Source: Sisyra terminalis (Eukaryota; Arthropoda; Insecta; Neuroptera; Sisyridae). From it: 64,000 nucleotides of DNA. Position numbers and translations under genes: made by a program. The notes below the pieces were generated by a model, which saw only the letters and a list, made by a program, of their open reading frames with translations, searched no databases and had not been told where the DNA came from. The stretch's first letter is position 1. Each line of letters opens with the position of its first letter. The stretch spans positions 43,287,050-43,351,049 of the forward strand of contig OY292277.1 in the NCBI GenBank assembly GCA_958496175.1, written 5' to 3'. This document shows, in pieces, positions 45,600-56,209 of the stretch.

Positions 45600-47420
45600 A
45601 AATTACAGCGCCTACTCAATCGTGTATTTTTGATCCTTCAAGGAACCATACTATGTCATCTGGATTTCCTTTATTTTTCTTCTGCTAATCGTTTTTTGAC
45701 CTATTAAGGCTTCGAAAGACATTTCGAAAAATATATTTGGGTTTCATGTATTCTTACATTATCCGGAAGTTTAGATGATCAATTACATTAATGTAAAATC
45801 TTTTCAATTCCGGAATTTTATTCTACGAGAAAATAAAACAAAGAATTTTTGTCTACATCAAATTTCCATGTGGCTAACTTAAATAGATAACAAAGCAAAC
45901 AAGTATTCAATAGTTTTGAATTCTTCATTGATTAACTGCTACACCATAATTGTTTTTCTTCTTATAAATTTTAAAATAGCGACAAAATTGTATTTAATAT
46001 AATTCAGTTGATTTTACAGTTATCTTTTTTTTTTTTTTTGATAAACAAATATGAAGCAATTTTCAATTAAAGATGCTTGAAATAAATAATTCCATGTAAA
46101 TTCATGAACTGTAGGTACATCGGATTAAGCTCACTTTTCTTCATAAAAAAAGCGCTTTAGAAATGTCATGTAAAGCGCATGCGCTAATGTCAATTCTGAT
46201 TTCATATTGTTTATGAAAAGCCCATAAGGGTTCCATTGCACGTATGCATAGAATCCTAAAAATAATATTGAATTTCTCAATGGCTTTATTAAACAACGGT
46301 TGTTGAAAACTCAAATCAAAACAAATGGCTCATAAAGATTTTGAAGTCACTAAAATAATGATATTTATAGACCAATTATCATAAATTTACGACCTTCATA
46401 AAACCGAAATAAATTCAAGCATATTTTACACAATATTTTATAGATAGGCATATAAAACATAGTACAGGCATATTATCAATTATACGATTAATTATCTTTT
46501 CGGTTAATGCACTATATCGCATGTGTATATCATTATTTTGCGATTCACTCGAATCATTTCGATAGTTTCTGGCACAGAACTTCAATCTGAAAATATACGT
46601 ACAATGTCACAAATTCACAGGTATCTGGCAATTGACGGTTTTCAAGGAAATGATATGAATTTTTCGAATATTTTCGGAATCGGTGCCAAGTCTACACAAA
46701 CAAAAGAACATTGTTTACAATAAATCGATATTGTTTTGGTCTGAAAAGCCCAGGGGTACACATTGCCGGCTTTCATCGTTGCACACTTTTCCTCATTTTC
46801 TTCAGAACTTTATCGTTTAGTTCAAACATAAACAATTGCAGCGCAAAGAAAAAAATGGGTCACGTCCCCAATTGACTTAAATCTGATCAGCTGATTCCAC
46901 CTTGAAAATCAACAAGCGAGAAATTAGTTCAACTAATTAAGTTTTTATTTTAAAAATAAACTATTCCTATACGTAAACTTTCCATTCGATAGGTATATGT
47001 TATGGGATCTTTTCAAAAAATCTTCACCCAAATATTATTTACTCGACGCAGTAGATTCTATTATACATTTTTTTTTATTTATTTCACAATTAATTTAGGT
47101 AGCAAATGGATTTTTATTTAGATTGATGATTTGGGAAAGGAACGATGTCAGAGTCTATTAGTGGCTGCTTTTATATTTCTTTTGTCTGGATAATTTAACT
47201 GTCAGAATTTTCAAGGCAAAACAGCCATAAATTATGCTACACGTAGCTTTTGAATACAAAGAAAAATTAGGCTAGTAGAAGATTTTCAGCTGATTTTATA
47301 TCAGCTAAGATTTATATCAGCGTTTCTAAAACGGTACCATCTGCGTATTAGAGATTACACGGTTTTATTTTGTCCTACAAAAGGAAAAGAATAATATATG
47401 TATACCACTTGAAAACAATA
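45600..47420. other. No recognisable gene
   Basis: AT-rich with short frames on both strands. The patch 46720-46920 is a little less AT-rich but shows no splice-bounded frame. Confidence 0.45.
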
Positions 47421-47426
47421 GCGTAG

Positions 47427-47642
47427 CGTTATGGGTGCCGAGGGGTCCATGGCTCCGACATATTGACACTGATAATTCCATGCTAAAATTTTGCTTTAAT
47501 AAAGCAAAAAAAGTACTTTTTTAATAGTTAAGGAATATAAAGGTACTTGATTTTTTATCAATTTCTTTGACTAATGATGAAAATAAGGGAGCGGCGAATT
47601 TCTGATTGGCTCCGGGCGGCACAATCATACCCTACGGCACTT
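47427..47642. mobile_element. hAT-like MITE remnant
   Basis: AATAGCGTAGCGTTATGGGT and ATCATACCCTACGGCACTT are imperfect inverted ends, with GGCTCCGGGCGGC near the right end. The interior is AT-rich and non-coding. Target duplication not resolved. Confidence 0.55.
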
Positions 47643-47783
47643 AAAACATTTAACATTTAACCAAACTCAATTCAAATCGTCTTCTAAGGGTGGAAAAATA
47701 GGAGATGATTGATTTTAAATTAAATTTATTACCTCAACCGTTAAAAATAGGTGCGTCGATTCGAAAAATTTTGGAACAAAAAT

Positions 47784-48007
47784 GGTTCATTTGTACTTTA
47801 GCACACCCACAATCTGACAATGTTGCATTTTCGACTTTGTTTTTAATTTAATTCGCGATTAAATCGGCCCATAATGAAAATTTAGCACAAAAGAGAGAAT
47901 TATACCATGTTAGAATTGAATTAACAAAAATATCGCGAATTAAATTAAAAACAAAGTCGAAAATGCAACGTTGCCAGATTGTGGGTGTGCTAAAGTACAC
48001 TTGAGCC
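47784..48007. mobile_element. MITE with 8-bp TSD (family A, copy 2)
   Basis: This 224-bp element is closely similar to the one at 2089-2311, differing mainly in the first bases (GGTTCATTTGTACTTTAG). It is flanked by the perfect 8-bp duplication ACAAAAAT (47776-47783 and 48008-48015). The two independent duplications fix the element ends exactly. Confidence 0.92.
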
Positions 48008-48019
48008 ACAAAAATTTTA

Positions 48020-49160
48020 AGGCCTTTAAGGACTTATCAACAGTAAATAAAAAAAAAAATCTAAACATTTTTCCACCCTCGGAAAATCACGGAAAACCGG
48101 GTGATAGAATTTTCGTCATCAAGAGCGTTTATTAAAGGTTCTCGAAAGTTTCTTTGGGATAACAGGGTTCTGTCTTTTATTTTAAAATACTTCCTTAGTA
48201 AAAAATTTCGACAATTTTTCGGAGCAAGTTATTGGGATGATCCATAATGGATTGAATATACCGATGATATTTCGCATAATATCTTGAACACATTCAATTT
48301 ACAGGTTTAAATGTAGAGTAACCATGGAGCATCTGTAATTAACCTTAGGATTCAACTTTACACATTCTAAAGTCCTTCGTATTAACGATTTGGAAGTGGA
48401 TTACTAAACAAAACTTCCATATTACTAGATGGGTCTTATTGCTGTTACATAGAGTATTCTTTAGAGGGAATTTCATAGAGAAAATTGCATAGAAATTAAT
48501 TTACTCATAAAGTTTTTAAAGCATACCTGCGATGGCAAATTTGTACAACTATCTTTTAGATGTATACTTCCTCCAAAATGTCCGAAACTTGGGACACGCC
48601 TGAGCCCCTGGGAGCAAAGAAATTCAAAAACACCCCTATTAAGGGGACCACTATAATACATTGAAAGTATCTGCTTAGGATTACAATAAATGATGGTATA
48701 TTTGTTGTACTTGTTTTAAATTTTCTGGTAGGGTAGTTTAGATTTTTCATGAAAAAAATGGTCACCCGTAGTATCTATCCCCAAAAACCGGTTACCAAAT
48801 AGTTTTTTTTTATACATACACTCTTTGGTTGCAGGATTTTCACCAGCTCCATGTACTTTGATTAAACTAGTGTACTGTAGTGAAAAATTAGTACATAGTA
48901 ATAAAACAAAGAATAAATTAATAATGATGTTAAGTAATAATTTAACATTAGTCTATAAATTATGTTTTAGTTTTTGATTATTCATTGTATGATAAAGTTC
49001 TGATATTAAGAAATGCACTGGTTTTCATCATTATAAGAAACACTATTTGATTAATTTTGAAAATATAAAATAAAACAAATCTTTTTATTGTACAATTTTA
49101 ATTTTATTGCCATAATCAAGAAAATGTAGGACACAATTGGTTGCATTACTCTTTAAACAT
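48020..49160. other. No recognisable gene; upstream region of the small secreted-protein gene
   Basis: Short minus-strand frames at 48473-48765 show no domain. The last part is the probable promoter region of the gene at 49221. Confidence 0.45.
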
Positions 49161-49164
49161 TGTG

Positions 49165-49172
49165 TATAAAAG
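49165..49172 (+). promoter_or_regulatory. TATA box of the small secreted-protein gene
   Basis: TATAAAAG lies 56 bases before the ATG at 49221, a usual spacing for a short 5' leader with the start site near 49195. Confidence 0.6.
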
Positions 49173-49220
49173 CTAAACATTTTGTTAAAAAAAAAAACAG
49201 AAATTTTAAAGTTTTTCAAA

Positions 49221-49265
49221 ATGTTTTCCATCATCGTACTCTGTGGGCTACTATCTGTTTATTCA
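49221..49265 (+). CDS. Small secreted protein, exon 1 (signal peptide)
   Basis: ATG 49221 follows TTTTTCAAA and encodes MFSIIVLCGLLSVYS, a hydrophobic signal sequence. It ends exactly at GTGAGA, a splice donor. The 59-bp intron (49266-49324) ends TTTTATTTTAG. The join is in phase 0 and continues ANAAPP, giving a likely signal-peptidase site after ANA. TATA box, Kozak-like context, short intron and signal peptide together make this a convincing expressed gene. I do not recognise the family. Confidence 0.75.
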
Positions 49266-49324
49266 GTGAGAATTCTAAACATTTGATTTTTGGTAAAGTT
49301 AGAAAGAAAAACTTTTTATTTTAG

Positions 49325-49708
49325 GCTAACGCTGCACCTCCTCAGCGTTTTGATTTTGTTTTAATACCACCAACCGGATCCGCACCATCCCGAGTAATTG
49401 TGAAACCATCTAGATTTACGTTTGGCGAAAAAAATGAGGAGAATACGGAATCAACGCATGATTCAACGGCTTCAGTAACGTTACCACTTTTATCGCGTTT
49501 GATTTCGGAATTCAATAATGTACATCAACCTAATGAGGATTCGAATGTGATCCATGCTCATCTGCAACCATATACTCAGTTGGCTAAAATTAATCATCAA
49601 GTTCAACATCTGGTGGCTGAAAACCAGGCGAATGAGCAGAAAAATGAGGTTCTACAGAAAATAAATGAATTGGAAGCGCTTGTACTTGATCTTCAAGTTC
49701 AAAAATAA
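49325..49708 (+). CDS. Small secreted protein, exon 2
   Basis: It continues the same frame for 127 codons, giving a 142-residue precursor and a mature protein of about 124. The N-terminal part has RFDFVLIPPTGSAPSR and VIVKPSRFTFGEKN, followed by a Ser/Thr-rich stretch. The last 45 residues (LAKINHQVQHLV, ENQANEQKNEVLQKINELE) have leucine and valine at heptad spacing, suggesting a coiled coil. There are no cysteines in the mature part. The stop TAA overlaps an AATAAA signal (49704-49709). Function unknown. Small secreted proteins of this type in insects may be structural or accessory, but nothing here decides it. Confidence 0.75.
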   Translation, partial: ANAAPPQRFDFVLIPPTGSAPSRVIVKPSRFTFGEKNEENTESTHDSTASVTLPLLSRLISEFNNVHQPNEDSNVIHAHLQPYTQLAKINHQVQHLVAENQANEQKNEVLQKINELEALVLDLQVQK

Positions 49709-49709
49709 A

Positions 49710-51480
49710 TAGACATATTAAAAGAATAGTATTGTTTGGTTTACATTCCTTTATCTTCTTACCTTTTCATTTTCTATAATACCTACTTATAAGGAAATTC
49801 TGAGTTAGACTTTTCTTTTCTTTAAGGGAACTCTTCCATCCAACTCTCTATATGTTTGGTGAAATTTTTTAAGTCTATTCATCAGATTCATCAGGTCTTT
49901 CAACAGATATAACATTCAATATGACCTTTTTTCCACTCAAAATGTGACCCTTCTAGTTAGCATTTTTTTTTTCATCACATTAATGATATGATGATCAGTT
50001 TTTTTCTGTTGATTTTCCACTTTCAATTTACGTTTGTGATTCGATCTATCTCTTAAATTTTTTCTACATAATCCTCCGCATGGCAATTCGAAACAATTAA
50101 GGCTCTTTCTTTCATATTTCCTGAGGATCCATATTCCTGATTCATTAGTGTTTTACTTTACAACTAGAAATCCTTAGGAATTCTATAATTTCAGTTCCTA
50201 TTTCCAATCAAAAGATTCTTAAATTGCTAGTGACCTCGATTGTAAAGAATTCTTTGATTTCACTGGTGCTTTATCCATTTTTTGATGGCAATGTTCTTCT
50301 AATACTCAAATTGGAGCAAATTTCTAGTTACTTTTTTCTTCATGCTGATTTCAAGAAGCCCTGGATTTTTGATTGCACTGTATATCCATTTGATATTCCT
50401 CATCTAGTAATATTAGTTATAGTTCCTAATTTCTTAGCTAAAAATTAATATATACATATAACCATAAAGAAAAAGCAGTAAGTTATAATTCCTTATGGAA
50501 AGTTCAGTTTCTCAAGTTCCTTAACAAAGGACCTGCGGATATATTTGCATAATATCTTTTAAAAGTAGAACTTCCGCTTGGTTTTTGCAAATATTGATGA
50601 TACTGAGATTTAAATAATGGTACCTAATTAATGTGATACACATTTTTTATAGTTTACCAAAACGAAGCTTGAGATTTGGGAAAATTGGAGAAGTTTAAGT
50701 GTTGATATTTTTAGTCTTCTTCAATTAACTGAGTTACTGATTTCAACTTTCTTTTTTATCTGGCAAAAATTAGAAACCTGAAGATGTTAGAGTACTCCAA
50801 TAGTGTAGTACTTTCTTAAAAATAAAGATTTTTTAATAGTAATTTAGCCCTTGAATATTGGGCTCTTGAGTCCTTAATAGTTTCAATACCTATACCATTG
50901 AAATTTTGCAATCCATTTTTTTTGGAATTTATCTCATTTATTTACTGTGCTTTTGTTCCTCATTCTCATTCTTCAGGAGGCATGGAGATTAGAGTAATTT
51001 CTTTATTGTGTCTAAAGTCTCAGAATTGAATTATGCTTTTTTTCATGAATGTCTCCAGTAACTCTTGTTCTTCAGATTAACCACCAACCACCACCAAGGA
51101 TTTAAAAATTAAATAGATCACTATCTAAAATTTGAGATAGTGTTTTAACTCCTAATAATTCCTTCAGTTGGTGATAATCATGAACAGGTGATCATTACCT
51201 CTTATTAAACCAGAAGTCCCTAATATTATTATGGTTACTTACTAACGTTACACAACGATTTACCAGTGCTATGATTCTTACGAGGAAAGAGTTGGGAACT
51301 TCTGAAAATGCTTCTGCTATTTGAATAATTCTTTTACGTAACTAAAGTTGAACTCCATAAACCTTTAAATATCTTTCAGAGAATCAAGGATCACCAAGAA
51401 ATTTTGCTTGAAACTTTTACATTTATTTTTGTTTTTGACATCTTTAGTCATTGATTATAATACCAACATTTTTGTTTGCA
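49710..51480. other. Intergenic region, or first intron of the transporter
   Basis: AT-rich with no frame I can support. If the transporter has an upstream 5' exon, this interval or DNA further upstream must contain it, because a splice acceptor (TTTGTTTGCAG) ends at 51481. Confidence 0.45.
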
Positions 51481-51492
51481 GATTATCGCAGC

Positions 51493-52659
51493 ATGAAAAT
51501 GCATCCCTCATCAGTGAAGGAGTTGTCTTCTTCCGGGACGGACACCAAAAAAGAAAAAGATTACGAAGACATCATTTCATACATCATCGGCGATTTCGGC
51601 AAATGGCAACTTCAACTAACGTTCCTCTTATCCCTCTTCAATATTCCTTGTACGTGGCACATATACGCTCCCGTATTTCTCTCCCTGCCACGTGACTACT
51701 GGTGTAGTCGACCCAGCAATTTGGCAGATCTTACTCCACAACAATGGAGAAACGTTTCCCAACCAATCGACCAGTGTTCCATCTACAATGTGGATTGGGG
51801 TAATTATTCAACGGCAGATGTATTATCGGGGAAAGTTAACACCACAAAAGCTGCGTTAGTGAAGTGTACGTCTTGGGAATGGTCTGGAGGAGACGAGGAG
51901 TCTATTGTGTCCCAATGGAATTTGGTGTGTGATCGTAAAGATTTGGTTAACGTTGCTGAGATGATGTTTCTGATCGGTGTGGCGTTTGGAGGGCTTGTTG
52001 GAGGCATTATTTCCGATCATTACGGCCGAAAGCGTACATTAATGGCTTCATTAGTGCTACAAATTATAATCGGAACAGCAATTGCTTTTACACCATGGCT
52101 ATCTCTCTACTTATTTCTACGTATGTCTTTGGGCTTCTTTTCCGTTTCCGTAGTATTCAGTGGATTTGTTTTGGCGTTGGAAATAGTGGGCGGCAAATGG
52201 AGAGCCATCACCGGTATCTCCTACTTGTTTCCCGTTTCAATCGGATACATATCGATTTCGGGAATTGCGTATTTGTTGCGCGATTGGCGCGATTTACAAC
52301 TCGCGATTTCGTTGCCGGGAATTTTAATGTTGGGACTTTACTGGGTGTTACCGGAGTCTCCGCGGTGGTATTTGGCTTTGGGGGAGAAACAGAAGGTGGT
52401 AAATATCATTCAAACGGCGGTTGTGGTGAACAAAAGGAAAATGCCGGAAAATATTGATAAGTTATTGATTGTGCCAGGTTCGACGACAACGCCAGCTAGT
52501 GAAACGAAACAATCTGCCGGTGTTATGGATTTGTTTCGGACAAAACAGATGCGAAAGAATACTTTATTGCTTTTTGTGATTTGGTTCGCGGTGTATTTAG
52601 TGTATTATGGACTAGTGTTAAATATGACCGAACTGGGGGGTAACGTTTATATAAATACG
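51493..52659 (+). CDS. SLC22-type organic cation transporter, exon 1
   Basis: This exon encodes residues 1-389 of a plasma-membrane major-facilitator transporter for organic cations or related small molecules. A splice acceptor ends at 51481 and the first in-frame ATG is 51493 (MKMHPSSVKE). Translation could begin further upstream in an earlier exon. Family features are TM1 with FNIPCTWHIYAPVF, a large extracellular loop with cysteines (YWCS, DQCS, VKCTS, LVCDR) and N-glycosylation sites (NVS, NYS, NTT), the MFS motif SDHYGRKRT after TM2, the helices around LFLRMSLGFF and the SLC22 signature LPESPRWYLA. The exon ends at ACG before GTGAGT (52660), in phase 0. The exact substrate cannot be told. 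Confidence 0.92.
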
Positions 52660-53159
52660 GTGAGTATTTTTGTTAAAATTTCAAGTTTTTCCTTTGTAAA
52701 CCATAGTTCTTTGATTTGCAAGTACCATTTAATAAGAGCGAAGAAACTATTTAAAAAAATCATAAGGGGTCAAAATCATAAATTTTTAGACGTGAAAAGG
52801 TTTAGTCCTCTAGTTTACTCCTTTAGATAATAACTTCTTAACAAGAATTCTCTTAAAATCGCTTTTCCTTAAGACATTTTTCTGGTAATCTTTTGAATCC
52901 GCTTTGAAATCTTATCTATTTCAACTTACCTTTGATTTCTTCTGGTATACCATGATATACATTCTATTCATCTCAAAATCACAATAACAATTAGATGATC
53001 TCTAAAGTCTAGACCTAAAATATGGATTATATGTGATGATCAATTTTCAATATATTTTTTTTCCAAGACATTATTTCTGTCACAACCACATCAAATGAAG
53101 AAGTATAGAAAAGTCCCAAGGAGGAGAAAAATTTGGTTCAAATCTGAATAGTGCAGTAA

Positions 53160-53840
53160 TAGCCAACGATGGGTAATCCTATCTAGGACTAAGCTTAGAT
53201 TGAGGTTAATTAGCCTAAGTAAAGCTCACCAGTTTTGACCCAAGTTTAGTTAACAATAGCATAACTAGGACTAAGTGACCCCAAGGTTTATAAGTTACTC
53301 AGGTTGCCCCATTAGAAAAAAAATTATGTTATTCGAAGGATTCGAAGTATTTCGAAATGTGAATTAGTATGAATATATACGTATTTGATTTTGATATATT
53401 ACGTTCGATTTTGGTATATTACCATTATCATATATTATCATTGATATTTGATTATTACCAATGATAACGACAGCATTATGAATTCGAATTCTTTCTGGAT
53501 ACGTCACTAAACCCTTGAGGCCTTCTGTGTATTTTATAAACCTTGAAGTGACCCTTCTTTGAACCAAGTTTAGGTTACCGTTAGTTAAACGAAGTTAGGT
53601 TGCCCAATATTCACCCAAACTTGCTTTATCATTGGCATGGCCAAGGTTAGGTAACTCTATCCCGGGCCAACCATGGATTGACATTAATTGGCCAATGTTG
53701 GGGTTTTCAGTCTTCGTCCAAGTTTGGCTAATCATTGGCATGACCAAGGTTGCATACCTACTCATAACTCTAGCATAAGTCAAGATAGGTTTACCAAAGT
53801 TGAAGTCCAATTGTTGGCCCTGTGGGTTCTTACATAGGAT
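53160..53840. repeat. Degenerate intronic minisatellite
   Basis: Words such as CCAAGTTTGGCTAATCATTG, GGCATGACCAAGGTT, GACCCAAGTTTAGTTAA and CCAAACTTGCTTTATCATTG recur with a unit of roughly 110 bp and considerable drift. A MITE (53295-53537) interrupts it. Confidence 0.6.
53295..53537. mobile_element. MITE of family B, copy 2
   Basis: CAGGTTGCCCCATTAGAAAA at the left and GAGGCCTTCTGTGTATTTTA at the right correspond to the ends of the 28722 copy. It shares TTCTTTCTGGATACGTCAC with that copy. The interior is AT-rich. Confidence 0.65.
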
Positions 53841-54019
53841 AGTCATCGTCTTGGAAAAAAAGTTCTTTTTGGAATTTGATCATGGATAAAATTTTGCGAA
53901 CAGTTGGTATCAATGAGAGCTTTTAATAGTTCACTTTTCTCGATGGTTTGGTTACCTTCAGTAATTGTAAGCTTGATTCAATTTTAAGTTTTGAATTTCT
54001 TTTGATATTTTAGTTGAAA

Positions 54020-54362
54020 TATTGTTATAGTGTTACGTTTTTACGGTTATATTATTTATCTTGACAGATTCGTTAGGATATTACACATTTAATTATTTAT
54101 TATAACAATTATTTTAATGGTTGTGATTGTTGTAACGGTTTAATTTATTCGTTACTGTTGTGGTGACGGTTGATCGCTTTATTTATACCTATTATATACC
54201 CCTATTTGCTGTGTTCTGGAAGGATCCAAATTGTGGCAGGTATTTCTCGTCGATTCGAATGATTTCTATCTCTTTCTACCCCATATTAACATATTCCTTT
54301 TCTTTTCAATATAATTGTTACAACTTTCGAATGTTCTAAGTCTGTAACAATAGTAACATTGG
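54020..54362 (+). repeat. LTR-like dispersed repeat, copy 2
   Basis: It shares ordered blocks with 11860-12140: GACGGTTGATCGCTTTATTT, TTCTGGAAGG, TTCGAATG and TTTCTATCTCTTTCTAC. It starts near TGTTATAGTG and may end near AGTAACA, a TG...CA pattern, but no flanking duplication is clear. Confidence 0.4.
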
Positions 54363-55400
54363 AGAGAAAATCGTTTTTTGAACTTTGGAAATTTGGACTT
54401 TTCGAATTTGATTTGGCAAATTTGACCTTTTAGGGTTTTGGATAGAATTTTAGGATGGATTCATTAAAAATATTTTTTTCTTAATTTTTATCTTTTTCCA
54501 GTTTCTCCACTCCTAGGTACATCCGTATTCTTCAAAATTTTCGGTTTATCGTCTTTTGATAAGCGACTATTGAAATATCATTTAAATGATCCTATTATCC
54601 CTACTCTTTAAGATATCCAGATTTCTTCAATTTTTTAGTTTTCCGTCTTTCGATAAGCAACAATTGAAATATCATTCAAATGCTCCTATTCTCCTTACTC
54701 TTAATGTAATACCTCCACATCCCCTATGGCCTATATTACCTCCTTCTATAAACATTACATATTGGTTTTTCATCTACTAATCCTGAAGTTCTTTCCCTCT
54801 ACTAAATCTATTCGAATACTCACAAAGTTTTTATTTTCTTTTTTAAATACAAACTCCTAAAAAAATTATCAGAATTTAAAAAAAAGTATTTGGCTACTAT
54901 CCAAATATTTTAGCGGCGGTACATGTACTTAGATATTATAAATTTTTTTGTGCCAGATTTTTGTCTCGTGTATTTTCTTTTTGCAAACAAAAGTAAAAAG
55001 AATTTTAAATTATAAACAAATTTACCGCCCCGGTTAACCAGAGGTAATAAATTTTATTTGTTCAAACTTTTATTTAAAAAAAAAATCGAAAATAAACATA
55101 TTTATTGGCTGTAAATTTGAGAACGATTCCCACGAAAACTATCAGGTTGTAATAAATTGCCATTTTTATTATTTTTTCCTATAATTTGAGCATTTTAGTA
55201 GAAATGAATTGAAATCAAAATAGGTATATGAAAATGGATTAAAGTTCTTATTTTGTATATCTTATATATTTTTTCAGTCTATTTGATTTTTTTGATACTC
55301 TCCAGAACCAAATTTCAAATCTCTATACATTTCCCAATTGTATCCCAGAAGTTCATCCAAATCAATTCGAATACTTTTACTTAAAAGTTTTATTTTTCAG

Positions 55401-55721
55401 ATTCTTTCAGGACTCGTTGAGGTTCCAGCTTTGGCAGCCAGTATTCTATTTCTTCGTGGTGGTCGGAGATGGCCGTTTTGCTTAACACTAGCATTTGCTG
55501 GTGCCGCTTGTTTGGTTGTGATTTTCATTACCGGTGATGATATTCAATGGTTGACGACCAGTTTTGCGATGGTTGGAAAACTTTGCATTAGTTCAAGTAA
55601 CGCAGTTATGCCAGTTTTCACCGCCGAACTCTATCCCACGGTCATCCGAAATTTAGGGGTTGGAGCCAGTAATGTCGCAGCTGGCATTGCTTTGATCCTC
55701 GTCCCTTATTTATGGCTTCTG
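55401..55721 (+). CDS. SLC22-type organic cation transporter, exon 2
   Basis: 107 codons encode the C-terminal half-bundle: ILSGLVEVPALAASILFLRG (TM8), LTLAFAGAACLVVIFITG (TM9), then MVGKLCISSSNAVMPVFTAE and LYPTVIRNLGVGASNVAAGI (TM10-11). ELYPTVIRNxG is a conserved SLC22 block. Acceptor TTTTTCAG ends at 55400 and donor GTAATT starts at 55722, both in phase 0. Confidence 0.92.
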
Positions 55722-55777
55722 GTAATTTTCCACCAAGTACTTAGTCTGTTTATCATTAAATGTTACATATTTTTCAG

Positions 55778-56083
55778 TCGGAAATGAGGTCTTGGGTGCC
55801 AATGCTGGTTTTAGGCGTGTGTGGTATCATTGGCGGATTGTGCGTTTTACCACTCCCGGAAACCGGAAACAGACCGTTGGCTGGAACTTTGGAAGATCAA
55901 CAGCACCAACAGGAAGCCTATCAGAACCACCAGCATCACAACAATCAAAATCGAACAAATCACCATGGATCAATTTCAACTGAAAATAATTCTTGTGCAA
56001 ATAATTTACCGGAAGAAAAACTCCAAGTAGAAACCTTTACTATACAACCAGCTCCAAATAGTTTGACCGATACACGACTTTAA
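55778..56083 (+). CDS. SLC22-type organic cation transporter, exon 3
   Basis: After a 56-bp intron (acceptor TATTTTTCAG ending at 55777) the last exon encodes SEMRSWVPMLVLGVCGIIGG (TM12) and the conserved LPETGNRPL motif. A cytoplasmic tail follows that is unusually rich in His, Gln and Asn (DQQHQQEAYQNHQHHNNQ), ending TDTRL, a possible PDZ-type terminus. Stop TAA is at 56081. Total about 597 residues, within the usual range for the family. AATAAA at 56202 is a likely polyadenylation signal. Confidence 0.9.
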   Translation, partial: SEMRSWVPMLVLGVCGIIGGLCVLPLPETGNRPLAGTLEDQQHQQEAYQNHQHHNNQNRTNHHGSISTENNSCANNLPEEKLQVETFTIQPAPNSLTDTRL

Positions 56084-56201
56084 AAAAAACAAATTGTGAA
56101 ATATTGAATAACCAATTCTGTTAAAAGCTATCGGTGATAGTGAGGACAGATTTGGACAGAAAAAGACAGCGAGGAATTAAGGATATTGGAGCTTTTTTTT
56201 A

Positions 56202-56207
56202 AATAAA
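56202..56207 (+). terminator. Polyadenylation signal of the transporter gene
   Basis: AATAAA lies 119 bases after the stop codon and is the first such signal downstream, giving a short 3' UTR. Confidence 0.6.
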
Positions 56208-56209
56208 CT

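Larger units (their letters stand above)
52660..55400 (+). other. Intron 1 of the SLC22 transporter
   Basis: It begins GTGAGT and ends TTTTATTTTTCAG. It is 2.7 kb long and consists largely of repeats: a degenerate minisatellite, a MITE of family B and an LTR-like repeat. No extra exon is needed, because the protein joins smoothly from GGNVYINT to ILSGLVEVPA. Confidence 0.85.

Noticed and set aside
52095..52457. 120-codon frame overlapping transporter exon 1
   Set aside because: Shadow in another frame of the SLC22 coding sequence, which has clear family motifs.
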